In this document: in pieces, positions 8,900 through 18,502 of the stretch
Layout: the number at the start of each line of letters is the position of its first letter
Position numbering within the stretch: position 1 is the stretch's first letter
DNA from: Vibrio sp. JPW-9-11-11
Lineage (GTDB): Bacteria > Pseudomonadota > Gammaproteobacteria > Enterobacterales > Vibrionaceae
Length of the DNA stretch: 52,884 nt
Direction: 5' to 3'
Assembly (NCBI RefSeq): GCF_013369335.1
Contig: NZ_SZQJ01000011.1
Span: 1-52,884 of the forward strand
Notes under the pieces: generated by a model
What the model was told of the DNA's origin: nothing
What the model saw: the letters and a program-made list of their open reading frames with translations, nothing else
Database searches by the model: none
Translations under genes and position numbers: made by a program

Positions 8900-10241
8900 A
8901 GGCGCTCAGCAAAAACGTTTGCCGACGCCAATGATATAACAATACCGCAGCGAGCGTGACGCCACGCAGCGCCATAAAACTTAGCATCGCTAGCCACAAG
9001 GCGTGGTTACCCATTTCAGCATTCGCATAGAACATCACGAAAAAGCCACTGGTTGACACAAACATGGCATTGCGCATTTCTCGACCTTTGGTCGCGCCAA
9101 TAAAAATGCCATCCAATAGAAAACACCACATCGAGACCAGCGGCATCGCCACCAGCCAAGGGAGATAAGCGGTTGCCATCGCTTGTACGGATTCAATGTC
9201 GGTGATCAGGGCGATCAAACGCGATCCGGATATGGCAAATAATCCCGTCAAGATCACGCTGATAATCAGACTCCAAAAGAAAGTGCCAACCAATGAACGA
9301 GATAGCTGGCGTTTATCGTTCGCGCCTACCGCTTTACCGACCATGGCTTCCATCGCATAGGCGAACCCATCCATCGCGTAGGAGATCATCATTAAAAAGC
9401 TCATCAGCACTGCATTGGCTGCCACAACCTCATCACCAAAACTCGCGCCTTGAAAAGTCATAAAAGTGAACGTCGCTTGCAAGCAAAGAGAACGTAAAAA
9501 GATATCGCGATTGAGCCGCACAAAGCGGCTAAGTCCTAGGCTGGTATCTCTGAGCAAGTCGAAAAGCGAAGGTAACGCCTCTTGATGCCATCGACGCCAG
9601 ACACAAAGTAAACCAAACATCATCCCGGAGTAATCAGCCAATACCGAAGCGAGCGCCGCTCCCTCAACTTTCCAGCCCAAACCAACCACAAACAACAGAT
9701 CGAGAACAATGTTGGTCACATTGATAATGATCACCATCCACATCGGGGCTTTAGCGTTTTGAGCGCCAAGTAACCACCCCAGTATGACATAATTCGCCAG
9801 TGCCGCTGGGGCGCTCCAAACTCGTACAGAGAAATACTCCGCCGCATAGTGTTTCACCTCATCACTGGCCTCGCTGAGCCCCAACACCCATTGACTAATG
9901 GGTTCGTGCAATACAAGAAATAACACCGCAAACATCAGCGCCATGACCATGCCTTGAGTCAAGACCAAGCCAAACTGGTGCTTATTATTAGAGCCATAGG
10001 CTTGAGCGGTAAGGCCAGTGGTCGACATGCGCAAGAAACCCAGTAACCAAAAAGTCACACTGATCATTGTGCTTCCAAGGGCCACGCCCCCTAAATACCA
10101 AGCATGTTCAAGATGGCCAATCACCGCAGCGTCGACTAAACCGAGCAATGGAACGGTAATATTGGAGAGCACCATAGGAATGGCCAACAACAGCACTTGT
10201 TTGTGTACCGTGCGGTCGGAAAGAGTTTGTAGTAATGACAA
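8898..10241 (-). CDS. dinF: MATE-family efflux transporter DinF
   Basis: The 447-residue protein has about twelve transmembrane segments and the MATE signature near the N-terminus (PMVLSNITVPLLGLVDAAVIG). By position and similarity it is DinF, the SOS-inducible transporter that follows lexA in many gammaproteobacteria and is linked to oxidative-stress and drug protection. Here a methyltransferase gene separates it from lexA. The predicted start is TTG (10239-10241), since no in-frame ATG or GTG lies just upstream. It starts 43 bp after the methyltransferase stop, so it can be read from the lexA promoter and probably also from the Fur-box-bearing promoter. Confidence 0.9.
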   Translation of the reverse strand: MSLLQTLSDRTVHKQVLLLAIPMVLSNITVPLLGLVDAAVIGHLEHAWYLGGVALGSTMISVTFWLLGFLRMSTTGLTAQAYGSNNKHQFGLVLTQGMVMALMFAVLFLVLHEPISQWVLGLSEASDEVKHYAAEYFSVRVWSAPAALANYVILGWLLGAQNAKAPMWMVIIINVTNIVLDLLFVVGLGWKVEGAALASVLADYSGMMFGLLCVWRRWHQEALPSLFDLLRDTSLGLSRFVRLNRDIFLRSLCLQATFTFMTFQGASFGDEVVAANAVLMSFLMMISYAMDGFAYAMEAMVGKAVGANDKRQLSRSLVGTFFWSLIISVILTGLFAISGSRLIALITDIESVQAMATAYLPWLVAMPLVSMWCFLLDGIFIGATKGREMRNAMFVSTSGFFVMFYANAEMGNHALWLAMLSFMALRGVTLAAVLLYHWRRQTFLLSA

Positions 10242-10284
10242 GATGATTACTCGTAGGGGACTTGTGCCACCAGTGTAACTGAGA

Positions 10285-11097
10285 TCACCAACGAAGCTGA
10301 ACCACTACCGGAGTTAATCGTTGCTTAAAGAACTGGAGTTTAGTTACCAAACGCTGCCATATTTTCCAACGTCCACAGTCGCGTTCTAGTGGAGAATCAA
10401 TACGCACCCAACGTGCCCAAGGCAAGCAGTTGAGCATGGCATCCCCCGGGGAGCGATAACCATGTCGATAATGAGACGTCCCCATTTTTTGACCGAGTCT
10501 GCTATTACAGAGATCGCCCGCCAACACCATACAAACTCGCGCGCTATCAAAGTGACACCCAAGCGCTTGAATAAATTTCGCGACTTGCTGAGCCGTGCAG
10601 TCCAATAATGCGTGTTCACACACAATCATCACGGGTGCTTTTTCTGCGATGGGCAACTGACCGAGCCAGCTGAGGTCATCGACGCTGCCGCACAAATGAT
10701 GGTAGCGTTCACTATGATGGAAGAGCTTCTCACGCCAGAGTAAATGCTCGCTTACATCGAGCTCTAACCAATGACAGCGACCATTATCGACGCGATAAAA
10801 ACGGGTATCTAACCCCGCACCAACGTTAATAATCCAGCCATCAGGATTACGTTTAATAAAGGCTGAAACGTGCTGATCACACAAGCGAGCCAGTGTCACA
10901 TGCAGTAGCTGTTTCTGATGAATATCACCGGCGAAGCATTCAGGGGCAAGTTGGCAACGCAGGCAGGCTCGCGTTGCGATAGGATCGTAAACTAGGCCGT
11001 TATCGACCAAACTTTCACGGCTACGCAACCACATTGGTTGCAACAAATTCGTTGGGATTTGGTAGCGATGTGTGTTCGCATCTGATTTAGCGGCCAT
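10285..11097 (-). CDS. class I SAM-dependent methyltransferase, LCMT/TcmP-like
   Basis: The 270-residue protein has the leucine-carboxymethyltransferase-family pattern. There is an N-terminal helical region with a cysteine-rich stretch (Cys45, 48, 54), the SAM loop GAGLDTR (93-99), an acidic LELD strand end, and an EHALLDCTAQQV helix matching the family's substrate-side motif. Relatives O-methylate small carboxyl or polyketide substrates; the substrate here is unknown. I chose the ATG at 11097, 8 nt after AAGGA; the ATG at 11103 is too close to it. Two Fur-like boxes precede it, so iron limitation probably controls it. It lies between lexA and dinF, where E. coli has no gene. Confidence 0.85.
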   Translation of the reverse strand: MAAKSDANTHRYQIPTNLLQPMWLRSRESLVDNGLVYDPIATRACLRCQLAPECFAGDIHQKQLLHVTLARLCDQHVSAFIKRNPDGWIINVGAGLDTRFYRVDNGRCHWLELDVSEHLLWREKLFHHSERYHHLCGSVDDLSWLGQLPIAEKAPVMIVCEHALLDCTAQQVAKFIQALGCHFDSARVCMVLAGDLCNSRLGQKMGTSHYRHGYRSPGDAMLNCLPWARWVRIDSPLERDCGRWKIWQRLVTKLQFFKQRLTPVVVQLRW

Positions 11098-11128
11098 TAT
11101 CATCTTCCTTTTATACCGAGAAGAAAGA

Positions 11129-11143
11129 TGATAATGAATATCA
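11129..11143. promoter_or_regulatory. Fur box upstream of the methyltransferase gene
   Basis: TGATAATGAATATCA matches the 7-1-7 Fur consensus TGATAATnATTATCA at all but one position. It is centred about 40 bp before the methyltransferase start. Confidence 0.75.
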
Positions 11144-11160
11144 ATTACAAAATCAACAAA

Positions 11161-11175
11161 TGAGAATGACTCTCA
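11161..11175. promoter_or_regulatory. second, weaker Fur-like box
   Basis: TGAGAATGACTCTCA is a near-perfect 7-1-7 inverted repeat with three departures from the Fur consensus. Its centre is 32 bp (about three helical turns) from the stronger box, compatible with two dimers on one face. It ends 8 bp before the lexA stop. Confidence 0.5.
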
Positions 11176-11183
11176 AGTGAGAT

Positions 11184-11804
11184 TTACATCCAATCGGTAT
11201 TGCGAATGATACCGACGGCCAGCCCCTCGATAGTAAGGTGCTGACTGGTCAAATCGACCTTAATTGGAGCGAACTCTTCATTCTCTGCATGGAGTAATAT
11301 CGTCGAGCCTTTACGCTCTAGACGCTTAACGGTCACATCATCGTCGACTCGTGCTACCACCACTTGGCCATCTCGCACATCTTGAGTTTTGTGTACCGCG
11401 AGTAAATCTCCATCCATAATGCCAATATCTTTCATACTCTCACCGTTAACACGGAGCAAGAAATCGGCTTGAGGCTTAAACATGCTGGGATCAACTTGAT
11501 AGTGGGTTTCGACATGCTCTTGCGCAAGAATAGGCTCACCAGCCGCCACCTGACCAATTAAAGGTAACCCTTCTTCGTCATTGGCCGCATCTTCAAGCAG
11601 AATACGAATCCCACGCGATGCGCCTGGAATGATTTCAATCGCTTGTTTGCGAGCTAGCGCTTTTAAATGTTCTTCTGCTGCGTTCGCAGAGCGAAAGCCT
11701 AACTCTCGTGCGATTTCGGCGCGAGTTGGCGGCATACCCGTGTCATCAATTTTGCTTTTGATGAGGTCAAATACTTGTTGTTGGCGGGGCGTTAACGGCT
11801 TCAT
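11184..11804 (-). CDS. lexA: LexA SOS repressor
   Basis: LexA represses DNA-damage genes and cleaves itself when RecA filaments form. The 206-residue product has a winged helix (about 1-70) with the recognition region [18 protein letters not shown]. The cleavage site is Ala88-Gly89 in VAAGEP, and the catalytic dyad is Ser123 (NGESM) and Lys160. Two SOS boxes immediately upstream show autoregulation. The dgkA-lexA-dinF neighbourhood matches E. coli except for the inserted methyltransferase. Confidence 0.98.
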   Translation of the reverse strand: MKPLTPRQQQVFDLIKSKIDDTGMPPTRAEIARELGFRSANAAEEHLKALARKQAIEIIPGASRGIRILLEDAANDEEGLPLIGQVAAGEPILAQEHVETHYQVDPSMFKPQADFLLRVNGESMKDIGIMDGDLLAVHKTQDVRDGQVVVARVDDDVTVKRLERKGSTILLHAENEEFAPIKVDLTSQHLTIEGLAVGIIRNTDWM

Positions 11805-11811
11805 AAGTCAC

Positions 11812-11827
11812 CTGTCTTTTTATACAG
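11812..11827. promoter_or_regulatory. SOS (LexA) box, proximal
   Basis: On the lexA strand it reads CTGTATAAAAAGACAG, matching CTG-N10-CAG, just 8 bp before the lexA start codon. Confidence 0.9.
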
Positions 11828-11831
11828 TTAA

Positions 11832-11847
11832 CTGTGAGTATATCCAG
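11832..11847. promoter_or_regulatory. SOS (LexA) box, distal
   Basis: On the lexA strand it reads CTGGATATACTCACAG, one base from the strong E. coli lexA box. It lies 20 bp from the proximal box, centre to centre, the tandem layout seen in E. coli lexA. Confidence 0.92.
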
Positions 11848-11909
11848 TAATTTGAGAAATGAAAAGCCAATTGATTGTTTTTTAGCAGGTTTAGCGAATT
11901 GTCGATGGA

Positions 11910-12275
11910 TTAAGACAAAAAGAGGACTTCAAGCCATACATACCCAGCAAGCAGCATGCTCACCATAACGGCGGCAGACGCCATGTCTTTTGCTCTTTTA
12001 GCATAGGCATGATACTCGGTCCCCATTCTGTCAACCGCGGCCTCAATGGCACTGTTGACGAGCTCCACAACGAGCACAAGCACCACGCTACCTATTAAAG
12101 CAATGCGCTGCGACGAGTTCTCAGCCAGCAGCACTGCTAACGGAATCAAGATAGTCGCAAGCCATACTTCTTCTTTAAATGCGGGTTCATTTTTAAACGC
12201 AGCGCTTAGCCCTTGAAGAGAGTACCTGAGTGCGTTCTTCAGTCGTTTGACTCCATGCGTCGATTTGGTTTGCAA
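11910..12275 (-). CDS. dgkA: diacylglycerol kinase
   Basis: DgkA phosphorylates diacylglycerol to phosphatidic acid in the inner membrane, recycling lipid by-products. The 121-residue protein has three transmembrane helices and the catalytic signature ELVNSAIEAAVDRMG. Length matches E. coli (122). It is divergent from plsB and upstream of lexA, as in E. coli. No terminator is seen before the lexA SOS boxes. Confidence 0.96.
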   Translation of the reverse strand: MQTKSTHGVKRLKNALRYSLQGLSAAFKNEPAFKEEVWLATILIPLAVLLAENSSQRIALIGSVVLVLVVELVNSAIEAAVDRMGTEYHAYAKRAKDMASAAVMVSMLLAGYVWLEVLFLS

Positions 12276-12477
12276 ATGCGGTCTCTTGTCTAATGAAATG
12301 ACGATATTATCGATGTGAGAATTGACGTTTTCCTAATCAATAATAGGTAAAAGGTTCGACCAGTTTCTGGTATCCTTGCCGGCTATAAAAATCACGCTTG
12401 GGCACATCTCCACTTCTACAGCAAAAGAACTGGAAATGTGCTTATGCAAACTATTTAATTTTGAGGCCAAGAACCTT

Positions 12478-14913
12478 ATGTCTTCTGGACGAATGTTATC
12501 GCACTCTTTACTAAAGTTGCCGATGTCACTGTTAGTAAAAGGGACAACAATTCCTTCAAATCCTATTGAAGATCATAGTATTGATTTAAACAAGCCAATC
12601 ATTTACGCACTGCCATACCGATCAAATGTTGACTTACTGGCAGTGCAAAAACAAGCGCTTGCTCTCGGCTTACCAGACCCACTGCAAGCGGTTGAAATTA
12701 ATGGCAAGTCGTTCAATCGCTATGTGTTTACCTCTGCACGCGACACAGTGATCAGCGATGACCAAGACGTCCCCAACGAGTCAATCACTCTATTTTCTGA
12801 TTTGTTGGAACTGCATAAATTCGACTCAGAGCTGGATGTTCAAGTGATTCCGACCACAGTATTGTGGGGGCGCAAACCGGGTAAAGAGTCACAACATAAG
12901 CCCTACCTACAATCACTTAACGGACCACAAAAAGCAAAAGCGGTGTTGGTGTCAGGGCGTGACTGCTTAGTACGCATTAGCCCAGTGGTTTCTCTGCGCT
13001 ACATGGCCGATTCACACGGTACCGATACCTCCATTGCTCATAAACTGGCGCGTGTTGCTCGTATTCACTTTTCGCGGCAAAAACTGGCGGCTTCAGGGCC
13101 TAACCTACCCAGTCGCCAGGCGTTGTTTGATCGTCTGATGAAATCGAAGGCGATTGAGAAAGTGATCCGCGACGAAGCCAACTCGAAAGATGTCTCTATC
13201 GATAAGGTACGCAAAGAAGCGCACGCGATTATGGACGAGATTGCCGCTGACTTTTCGTACTCATTGGTCAAAAGCGGTGACCGACTGCTGGGCTGGCTAT
13301 GGAACCGAATCTACCAAGGTTTAAACATCAACAATGCGGCAACGGTGCGTAAACTGGCGCAAGACGGCCATGAGATTGTCTACGTTCCTTGTCACCGCAG
13401 TCATATGGATTACCTGTTGCTTTCCTATGTGCTGTATCACGAAGGCATGGTACCGCCGCACATTGCCGCGGGTATTAACCTCAACTTTTTCCCAGCCGGA
13501 CCACTATTTCGTCGCGGCGGCGCATTCTTTATCCGCCGCAGCTTTAAAGGCAACAAGCTCTACTCGACCATCTTTCGCGAGTATCTAGCCGAGCTGTTTG
13601 CTAAAGGCTACTCGGTTGAATACTTCAGTGAAGGAGGCCGCTCACGCACTGGTCGCTTGCTGCAAGCTAAAACCGGAATGCTCGCAATGACGATTCAGGC
13701 GATGCTGCGAGGCCTGAATCGTCCAGTAACGCTGGTTCCGGTCTATATCGGTTATGAGCATGTGATGGAAGTAGGCACCTACGCCAAAGAGCTACGCGGT
13801 AAGCGTAAAGAAAAAGAGAACGCCAGTTTGGTGCTGCGCACCATTCGCAAACTGAAGAACTTTGGCCAAGGTTACGTGAACTTTGGTGAGCCAATTCCAC
13901 TCAATCAATACCTCAACGAGCAAGCGCCAGAGTGGACTAAAGACATCGACCCTATGGGCAGCAACAAACCACAATGGCTTAACCCGGTGGTGAATTCGCT
14001 CGCGACTAAGATGATGACCCATATCAATGATGCCGCAGCGGCGAATGCGATGACCTTGTGCGCCACCGCGCTATTGGCGTCTCGTCAACGGGCATTATCG
14101 CGCGACAGCCTCGTCAACCAGATCAATTGCTATCTTTCGATTCTCAACAATGTGCCTTACTCTGATACTTATACCGTACCGGAAGAGAGCGCGGAATCAC
14201 TAGTCAAACATTCCGAGTCTCTGGATAAGTTTGTTATCGAAACCGATAGCATGGGCGATATCGTTTCTCTGGATCGCAACCAGTCGATCTTAATGACCTA
14301 CTATCGCAATAACATCATTCATTTATTGGCGATCCCATCACTGATTGCCCAGATGTTGGTCCGCCATCAGCAGCTCTCATTACAGCAGATCCAGCACAAT
14401 GTCGCGCTCATCTATCCGTTCCTAAAACAAGAATTGTTCCTGAGTATTGAGGCGGCAAAACTGGCCGAGCTGACTGAAGCCTATATAGAAGAGCTAGCGC
14501 ATCAAGGCTTAGTGACCATCGATGACAAACATAATGTAGCGATGAACCAAGCCAATAATCAGGTGCTAGTCCTACTGGGTCGCACTATCACTGAAACACT
14601 ACAGCGTTACGCGATTGCACTGAACTTGTTGGTTGCGAGCCCCGATCTCGCCAAATCAGATTTAGAGCAGAAAAGCCAAGATATCGCGCAGCGTTTAGGT
14701 CGCTTGCACGGGATCAACGCGCCAGAGTTCTTTGACAAAGGGGTATTCTCGGCGATGTTTACCACGCTCAAGCAGCAAGCGTATCTCGACAGTGAAGGGA
14801 ACAGCGATAGCGTGAAGAGCAAAGAGTTAGCAAAACTGCTCTACTCGATGCTCTATCCAGAGGTGCGATTGACGATTAAAGAGAGCATCTATCAAGCAAC
14901 CGAACACAAGTAG
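12478..14913 (+). CDS. plsB: glycerol-3-phosphate 1-O-acyltransferase
   Basis: PlsB carries out the first acylation of glycerol-3-phosphate at the inner membrane. From the ATG at 12478 the protein has 811 residues and begins MSSGRML, as in other vibrios. The open frame extends upstream to 12376, but that extension does not look like PlsB. GAGG lies about 12 nt before this ATG. The catalytic HX4D motif is His306-Asp311 (HRSHMD), at the same numbers as in E. coli. The GGRSRTGR block and later acyltransferase blocks are intact. The product feeds the same lipid pool that DgkA replenishes. Confidence 0.96.
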   Translation: MSSGRMLSHSLLKLPMSLLVKGTTIPSNPIEDHSIDLNKPIIYALPYRSNVDLLAVQKQALALGLPDPLQAVEINGKSFNRYVFTSARDTVISDDQDVPNESITLFSDLLELHKFDSELDVQVIPTTVLWGRKPGKESQHKPYLQSLNGPQKAKAVLVSGRDCLVRISPVVSLRYMADSHGTDTSIAHKLARVARIHFSRQKLAASGPNLPSRQALFDRLMKSKAIEKVIRDEANSKDVSIDKVRKEAHAIMDEIAADFSYSLVKSGDRLLGWLWNRIYQGLNINNAATVRKLAQDGHEIVYVPCHRSHMDYLLLSYVLYHEGMVPPHIAAGINLNFFPAGPLFRRGGAFFIRRSFKGNKLYSTIFREYLAELFAKGYSVEYFSEGGRSRTGRLLQAKTGMLAMTIQAMLRGLNRPVTLVPVYIGYEHVMEVGTYAKELRGKRKEKENASLVLRTIRKLKNFGQGYVNFGEPIPLNQYLNEQAPEWTKDIDPMGSNKPQWLNPVVNSLATKMMTHINDAAAANAMTLCATALLASRQRALSRDSLVNQINCYLSILNNVPYSDTYTVPEESAESLVKHSESLDKFVIETDSMGDIVSLDRNQSILMTYYRNNIIHLLAIPSLIAQMLVRHQQLSLQQIQHNVALIYPFLKQELFLSIEAAKLAELTEAYIEELAHQGLVTIDDKHNVAMNQANNQVLVLLGRTITETLQRYAIALNLLVASPDLAKSDLEQKSQDIAQRLGRLHGINAPEFFDKGVFSAMFTTLKQQAYLDSEGNSDSVKSKELAKLLYSMLYPEVRLTIKESIYQATEHK

Positions 14914-14918
14914 CGACA

Positions 14919-14946
14919 AAAAAGGGCATCATAATGATGCCCTTTT
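14919..14946. terminator. bidirectional terminator between plsB and ubiA
   Basis: The stem AAAAGGGCATCAT / ATGATGCCCTTTTT has a minimal loop and A/T tracts on both sides. It lies right after the plsB stop and just before the ubiA stop. Confidence 0.88.
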
Positions 14947-14949
14947 TCT

Positions 14950-15804
14950 TTACCAGAAAGCGATGAACAGACCGATAGTAATGACCATGCCGACATAATT
15001 ATTGTTGAGGAAAGCACGGAAACAGAGTTCACGATCACGATGGCGAATGAGATGCTGCTGAAAAACAAACAAGGCTCCAGCAACCAGCAAACACCAGTAA
15101 TAGCTTGCACCAAGTTGGTAGTAAACACCCACCCACATCAGCATAGCTAATGTCGTCAATTGCAACACGCCTATCACCATCTTATCGAAGCGACCAAATA
15201 GTATCGCCGTCGACTTAACACCAATTTTCAAGTCATCGTCTCTGTCGACCATCGCATACTGAGTATCGTAGGCGATAGTCCAGAGCGCATTAATCGCAAA
15301 AATAAACCAGACCATCATAGGTACCTCATTGGCCTCCGCCGCCCAAGCCATCGGGATAGACCAACTAAACGCCAAGCCCAAAAACAATTGAGGTAAATGG
15401 GTGTAGCGCTTCATAAACGGATAGATAAAGGCGAGAAAGATGCCGACAAAAGAGAGCTTTATGGTCAGCGCATTCATACTCATAACCAATAAGAACGAGC
15501 TTACGGCGAGTACCACAAACAAGCCAATCGCTTCTTTCGCGCTCACTCTGCCCGAGGGTAACGGACGCTGCTTGGTGCGCTTGACGTGTCCGTCCACCTT
15601 ACGGTCGGCGAAGTCATTGATCACACACCCTGCCGCACGCATGAAAATCACCCCCAACACAAACACGACAAGAACATTAATGCTTGGCATTCCTTGCGCC
15701 GAGATAATCAATGCCCATAAGGTTGGCCACAGTAAAAGCAAGGTACCGATTGGCTTATCCATGCGCATTAACTGCCAGTAAGCAACAGCTTTATCCGCGG
15801 TCAT
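14950..15804 (-). CDS. ubiA: 4-hydroxybenzoate polyprenyltransferase
   Basis: UbiA attaches the octaprenyl chain to 4-hydroxybenzoate in ubiquinone synthesis. The 284-residue membrane protein has about eight helices and the two aspartate-rich motifs of the family, NDFADRKVD and DRDDD. I chose the ATG at 15804 ([18 protein letters not shown]), preceded by AAGGAG about 10 nt upstream. An in-frame start at 15825 would add seven residues. It overlaps the 3' end of ubiC by 14 bp, so the two are coupled. Confidence 0.95.
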   Translation of the reverse strand: MTADKAVAYWQLMRMDKPIGTLLLLWPTLWALIISAQGMPSINVLVVFVLGVIFMRAAGCVINDFADRKVDGHVKRTKQRPLPSGRVSAKEAIGLFVVLAVSSFLLVMSMNALTIKLSFVGIFLAFIYPFMKRYTHLPQLFLGLAFSWSIPMAWAAEANEVPMMVWFIFAINALWTIAYDTQYAMVDRDDDLKIGVKSTAILFGRFDKMVIGVLQLTTLAMLMWVGVYYQLGASYYWCLLVAGALFVFQQHLIRHRDRELCFRAFLNNNYVGMVITIGLFIAFW

Positions 15805-16345
15805 TGCAACTATTCTCCTTCGCATAAATCGGGGCGGTGGGCAAAAACAGCTCGGCCACCAGCATAGGTTTGTGATTCATCCATAAACGCGATCGCCGCG
15901 CCAATAGGGTTTTACCCTCTAACTCAAGACTTGCCACTTGAAGCGCATCGCGTTTGACGTTGCTAGCGCTAAACACCGTTAATCCAAGTGGGATTTCGCC
16001 TTGCTCCGCGAGATCAAAATGCTGCCCCTGCATTGATGTCTGTGGGATCAGCGTTCGCCCCAGTACCCAAGCTTGGCCATCGCCCTTCAATACCACTTTG
16101 CGCAACAAACACTGTTCTTGTGCCAATAAGTCAATCTCTTGTGCATTGAGTTTTTCTGCTTTAACGACCTTGTTGTGCAGTAAATCGACGCTCAAGAGTT
16201 GGCAATACGACTCCAATAAACGTGATAACGAGCCCTGTTCTAGCAACCAATTCTTCGCTGCAAGAGTGGGAAAGTTAAAATGAGTAGGATCTTGCCATTC
16301 AACTTGACGTAAAGCAGATAAATAGAGCGCAGTTGATTGATTCAT
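15791..16345 (-). CDS. ubiC: chorismate lyase
   Basis: UbiC removes pyruvate from chorismate to give 4-hydroxybenzoate, the substrate of UbiA encoded next. The protein has 184 residues from the ATG at 16345, or 188 from the ATG at 16357; neither has a clear ribosome-binding site. The family fold is indicated by the conserved arginine region VLGRTLIP and the C-terminal [20 protein letters not shown] block. It heads a ubiCA operon, as in E. coli. Confidence 0.93.
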   Translation of the reverse strand: MNQSTALYLSALRQVEWQDPTHFNFPTLAAKNWLLEQGSLSRLLESYCQLLSVDLLHNKVVKAEKLNAQEIDLLAQEQCLLRKVVLKGDGQAWVLGRTLIPQTSMQGQHFDLAEQGEIPLGLTVFSASNVKRDALQVASLELEGKTLLARRSRLWMNHKPMLVAELFLPTAPIYAKENSCNDRG

Positions 16346-16510
16346 ACTAATATTCAATAAGTAGCCTTATCATCGTACAATAAAGCTTTATTCTTTGATG
16401 TTAACCACCGACAAGAGTGTTTAACGCATTTTTATTACAAAAAGATGCTCTATTGTAACAAGACTCAGGCGATTCGAGTATCGTGATTGGAAGAAAGAAA
16501 AGTTATAAAT

Positions 16511-16918
16511 ATGATTAAACGTTACCTAGCCCAAATAATTATCGCTTGGGGGTTACTCGTCAGCCTGCCGGTATTGGCAGAAGAGGAAGGCGCACCAACA
16601 CTGGCTTACTTTACCCTAGAGCCCGATTTGACCACCAACTTTTATACCAAGGGTAAAAAGCTCGGTTACATTCAAGTTCGCATCGATATCATGGTTGCCA
16701 GCCAAGCCGATCTTAGTGTGATCGAACGTCATCAACCGCTGATACGCGACGCCGTGGTTGAGCTACTGGGTAAACAAACAGAAGAGACTATTACTTCACT
16801 CGCCGGCCGAGAAGATCTGCGTAAAACTCTCGTCGAGCAGTTAAACGCCACCCTGCTACCAGAAACAGGCAAGACTATCATTGCCGACCTGTTGTTTACT
16901 AAGTATCTCTATCAATAA
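16511..16918 (+). CDS. FliL-like secreted/periplasmic protein
   Basis: The 135-residue protein has a cleavable-looking signal peptide (cut near VLAEEE) and then the FliL (PF03748) pattern. This includes a YIQVRIDIMV strand, the RHQPLIRDAVVELLGKQTEE helix, and a C-terminal IADLLFTKYLYQ strand. True FliL is anchored by an uncleaved transmembrane helix and encoded in flagellar operons; this gene stands alone beside ubiC. The ATG at 16511 follows an A/G-rich GAAGAAAGAAAAG stretch. It may be a FliL paralog acting in the periplasm. A flagellar role is unproven. Confidence 0.75.
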   Translation: MIKRYLAQIIIAWGLLVSLPVLAEEEGAPTLAYFTLEPDLTTNFYTKGKKLGYIQVRIDIMVASQADLSVIERHQPLIRDAVVELLGKQTEETITSLAGREDLRKTLVEQLNATLLPETGKTIIADLLFTKYLYQ

Positions 16919-16919
16919 T

Positions 16920-16947
16920 AAAACGGCGTATCAGCGCCGTTTTTTTA
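16920..16947. terminator. bidirectional terminator between the FliL-like gene and glpG
   Basis: The stem AAACGGCG / CGCCGTTT with a 6-nt loop is followed by a seven-T run. It overlaps the last codons of the convergent glpG. Confidence 0.85.
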
Positions 16948-17781
16948 TGCTTGTTTACTCACTCGACTAGCATCGACCATTCCCAACACGATCCCCGATA
17001 ACAAGCCAGCCAAATGGGCGGTATTGGCAATAGCCATAAACGGCTGAACAAACCCCAAAACTAACCACACCAACATAAAACCTATCACGGGCTTGGGCAA
17101 AGTCAGCCCAAGCTGAGGCGCTTTATAGCCTAACATCCATAGATAACCGACCAAGGCATAAACCACGCCTGATAATCCGCCAAAGTTCGCGCCTTCAACC
17201 CAGTACTGGCCAGCGCCCGACAGCGCCGCAGAAAGCGCGAAGATCTGTATCAACTTAGTCGACCCTAAACGCTGTTCAATGTCACCGCCTAACTGCCACC
17301 ACCACAATAAGTTAAACGCAATATGCATGACAGAAAAGTGTAACAACGCATGGCTAAACCAGCGCCACAACTGCCACTGTTGGCCTGCCAACGCAGGAAA
17401 GTGTAAGGCGTCAAACACGCCTTGCCCGCTAGCAAATTGTTGTAATACAAAAATCATCACACAAGTAAGCATAACGGCCAACGTCATCGGCCCAGCTTTG
17501 GCTTTAATCATGGTGAGCATACTGGGAGACTGGTAGCGAAATGCGTTGCGACGTGTTTCGGCTAACTCCCACGAAGCCGCTTGATACTTACTGGCATTCG
17601 GGTTGGCCAGAAAGTGGTCGAGCTCGGCTTCGGCTTCCATTTGGTGTTCTGGCTGAAGTAACCATAGCGCAAACTGTCCCTCACCTTCAGGCATCATCTG
17701 CACATCGATCTGCCGTGAAGCCATGTAATCAATAAATGCTTGAGCCATTCTTGGATTATTCACAGAGATCAGTCGCACCAT
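16945..17781 (-). CDS. glpG: rhomboid intramembrane serine protease
   Basis: GlpG cleaves membrane proteins within the bilayer. The 278-residue protein has the N-terminal cytoplasmic domain (about 1-70) and six transmembrane helices. The catalytic dyad is Ser204 (GGLSGVVYA) and His256 (NTAHLAG), close to E. coli Ser201 and His254. The HXXXN element (HIAFN) is present. It follows glpE by 4 bp, so they form an operon as in E. coli, but the glpR repressor found downstream in E. coli is absent. Confidence 0.96.
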   Translation of the reverse strand: MVRLISVNNPRMAQAFIDYMASRQIDVQMMPEGEGQFALWLLQPEHQMEAEAELDHFLANPNASKYQAASWELAETRRNAFRYQSPSMLTMIKAKAGPMTLAVMLTCVMIFVLQQFASGQGVFDALHFPALAGQQWQLWRWFSHALLHFSVMHIAFNLLWWWQLGGDIEQRLGSTKLIQIFALSAALSGAGQYWVEGANFGGLSGVVYALVGYLWMLGYKAPQLGLTLPKPVIGFMLVWLVLGFVQPFMAIANTAHLAGLLSGIVLGMVDASRVSKQA

Positions 17782-17785
17782 ACTA

Positions 17786-18112
17786 CTACCCTAGATTCGT
17801 TTCCGTTGGTAGCCCAGCTCTATGCCAAGCTTCAAAACCGCCATCAACACTATACACCTGCTCAAAGCCTTGGTTAACCAAATACTGAGCCGCGCCTTGA
17901 CTGCTGATACCGTGATAACACATCACCAATATCGGTTGATCAAACTCAACCTCATTCATCAATGTAACCATGGTATCGTTGGTCAGATGGAAAGCGTGCT
18001 GCGCGTGGTTGACCGCAAAAGACTGCGGGTCACGAATATCGACCATGCGTGCTTGTCCTTGCTCCAATAATGCTTGAGCACCAGACACGTCGATATGTTT
18101 AAACTGATCCAT
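17786..18112 (-). CDS. glpE: thiosulfate sulfurtransferase (single-domain rhodanese)
   Basis: GlpE moves sulfane sulfur from thiosulfate to cyanide or thiol acceptors. The 108-residue rhodanese domain has the active-site loop [10 protein letters not shown] with catalytic Cys65, the same position as in E. coli. It is the first gene of a glpE-glpG operon. Its promoter must lie in the DnaA-box-rich region upstream. Confidence 0.95.
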   Translation of the reverse strand: MDQFKHIDVSGAQALLEQGQARMVDIRDPQSFAVNHAQHAFHLTNDTMVTLMNEVEFDQPILVMCYHGISSQGAAQYLVNQGFEQVYSVDGGFEAWHRAGLPTETNLG

Positions 18113-18192
18113 AACCTTTCTCTTTTATAGCTTAATTATCTAACGCCATTGTAACCTATCCAGTGGTCAACAAGTACTCTATGGCTGTAAGG

Positions 18193-18409
18193 TTATCCAC
18201 TAGCGATCATTATTCGACCATCTGTGGATAAATTTGTGGATTACGTTGATAAGGTGTTTTGAACAGATTAGATCCACAACATATAGTAATGATCCTTATT
18301 TGATTGTGTGTAAAGAGAAAACTATCCCCATCGATTTAAGAGGGATCAGCCCTTTATTCACCCTGCTTTCTGACAGATAGCCAATAAATTCCCCACAGAG
18401 TTACCCACA
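18193..18409. promoter_or_regulatory. cluster of DnaA-box-like 9-mers between glpE and rpoH
   Basis: The 413-bp gap between glpE and rpoH contains one perfect DnaA box, TTATCCACA on the minus strand (18223-18231). Five further 9-mers are one mismatch from TTATnCACA: 18193-18201 (+), 18235-18243 (-), 18305-18313 (-), 18354-18362 (+) and 18401-18409 (+). A two-mismatch site is at 18389-18397. Six GATC sites are interspersed up to 18464. The gap otherwise holds only the glpE upstream region and the rpoH terminator. It could be a DnaA-titration or reactivation site, or DnaA-responsive control of glpE. It is not flanked by genes typical of oriC. Confidence 0.6.
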
Positions 18410-18473
18410 GGGTCAAGCGAATCACACGATCCCCTTAGCGCTCTTAATTGAGCTCTGCTCGATCAGACAATAA

Positions 18474-18502
18474 AAAAGCCGAGATCTCTCGATCTCGGCT
18501 TT
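18474..18502 (-). terminator. rpoH terminator
   Basis: The 12-bp stem AAAGCCGAGATC / GATCTCGGCTTT with loop TCTC is followed on the minus strand by a T-run. It lies 24 bp past the rpoH stop. Confidence 0.88.

Noticed and set aside
12376..12477. N-terminal extension of PlsB
   Set aside because: Homologs start at MSSGRML-like sequence; the extension has no ribosome-binding site and includes likely promoter DNA.
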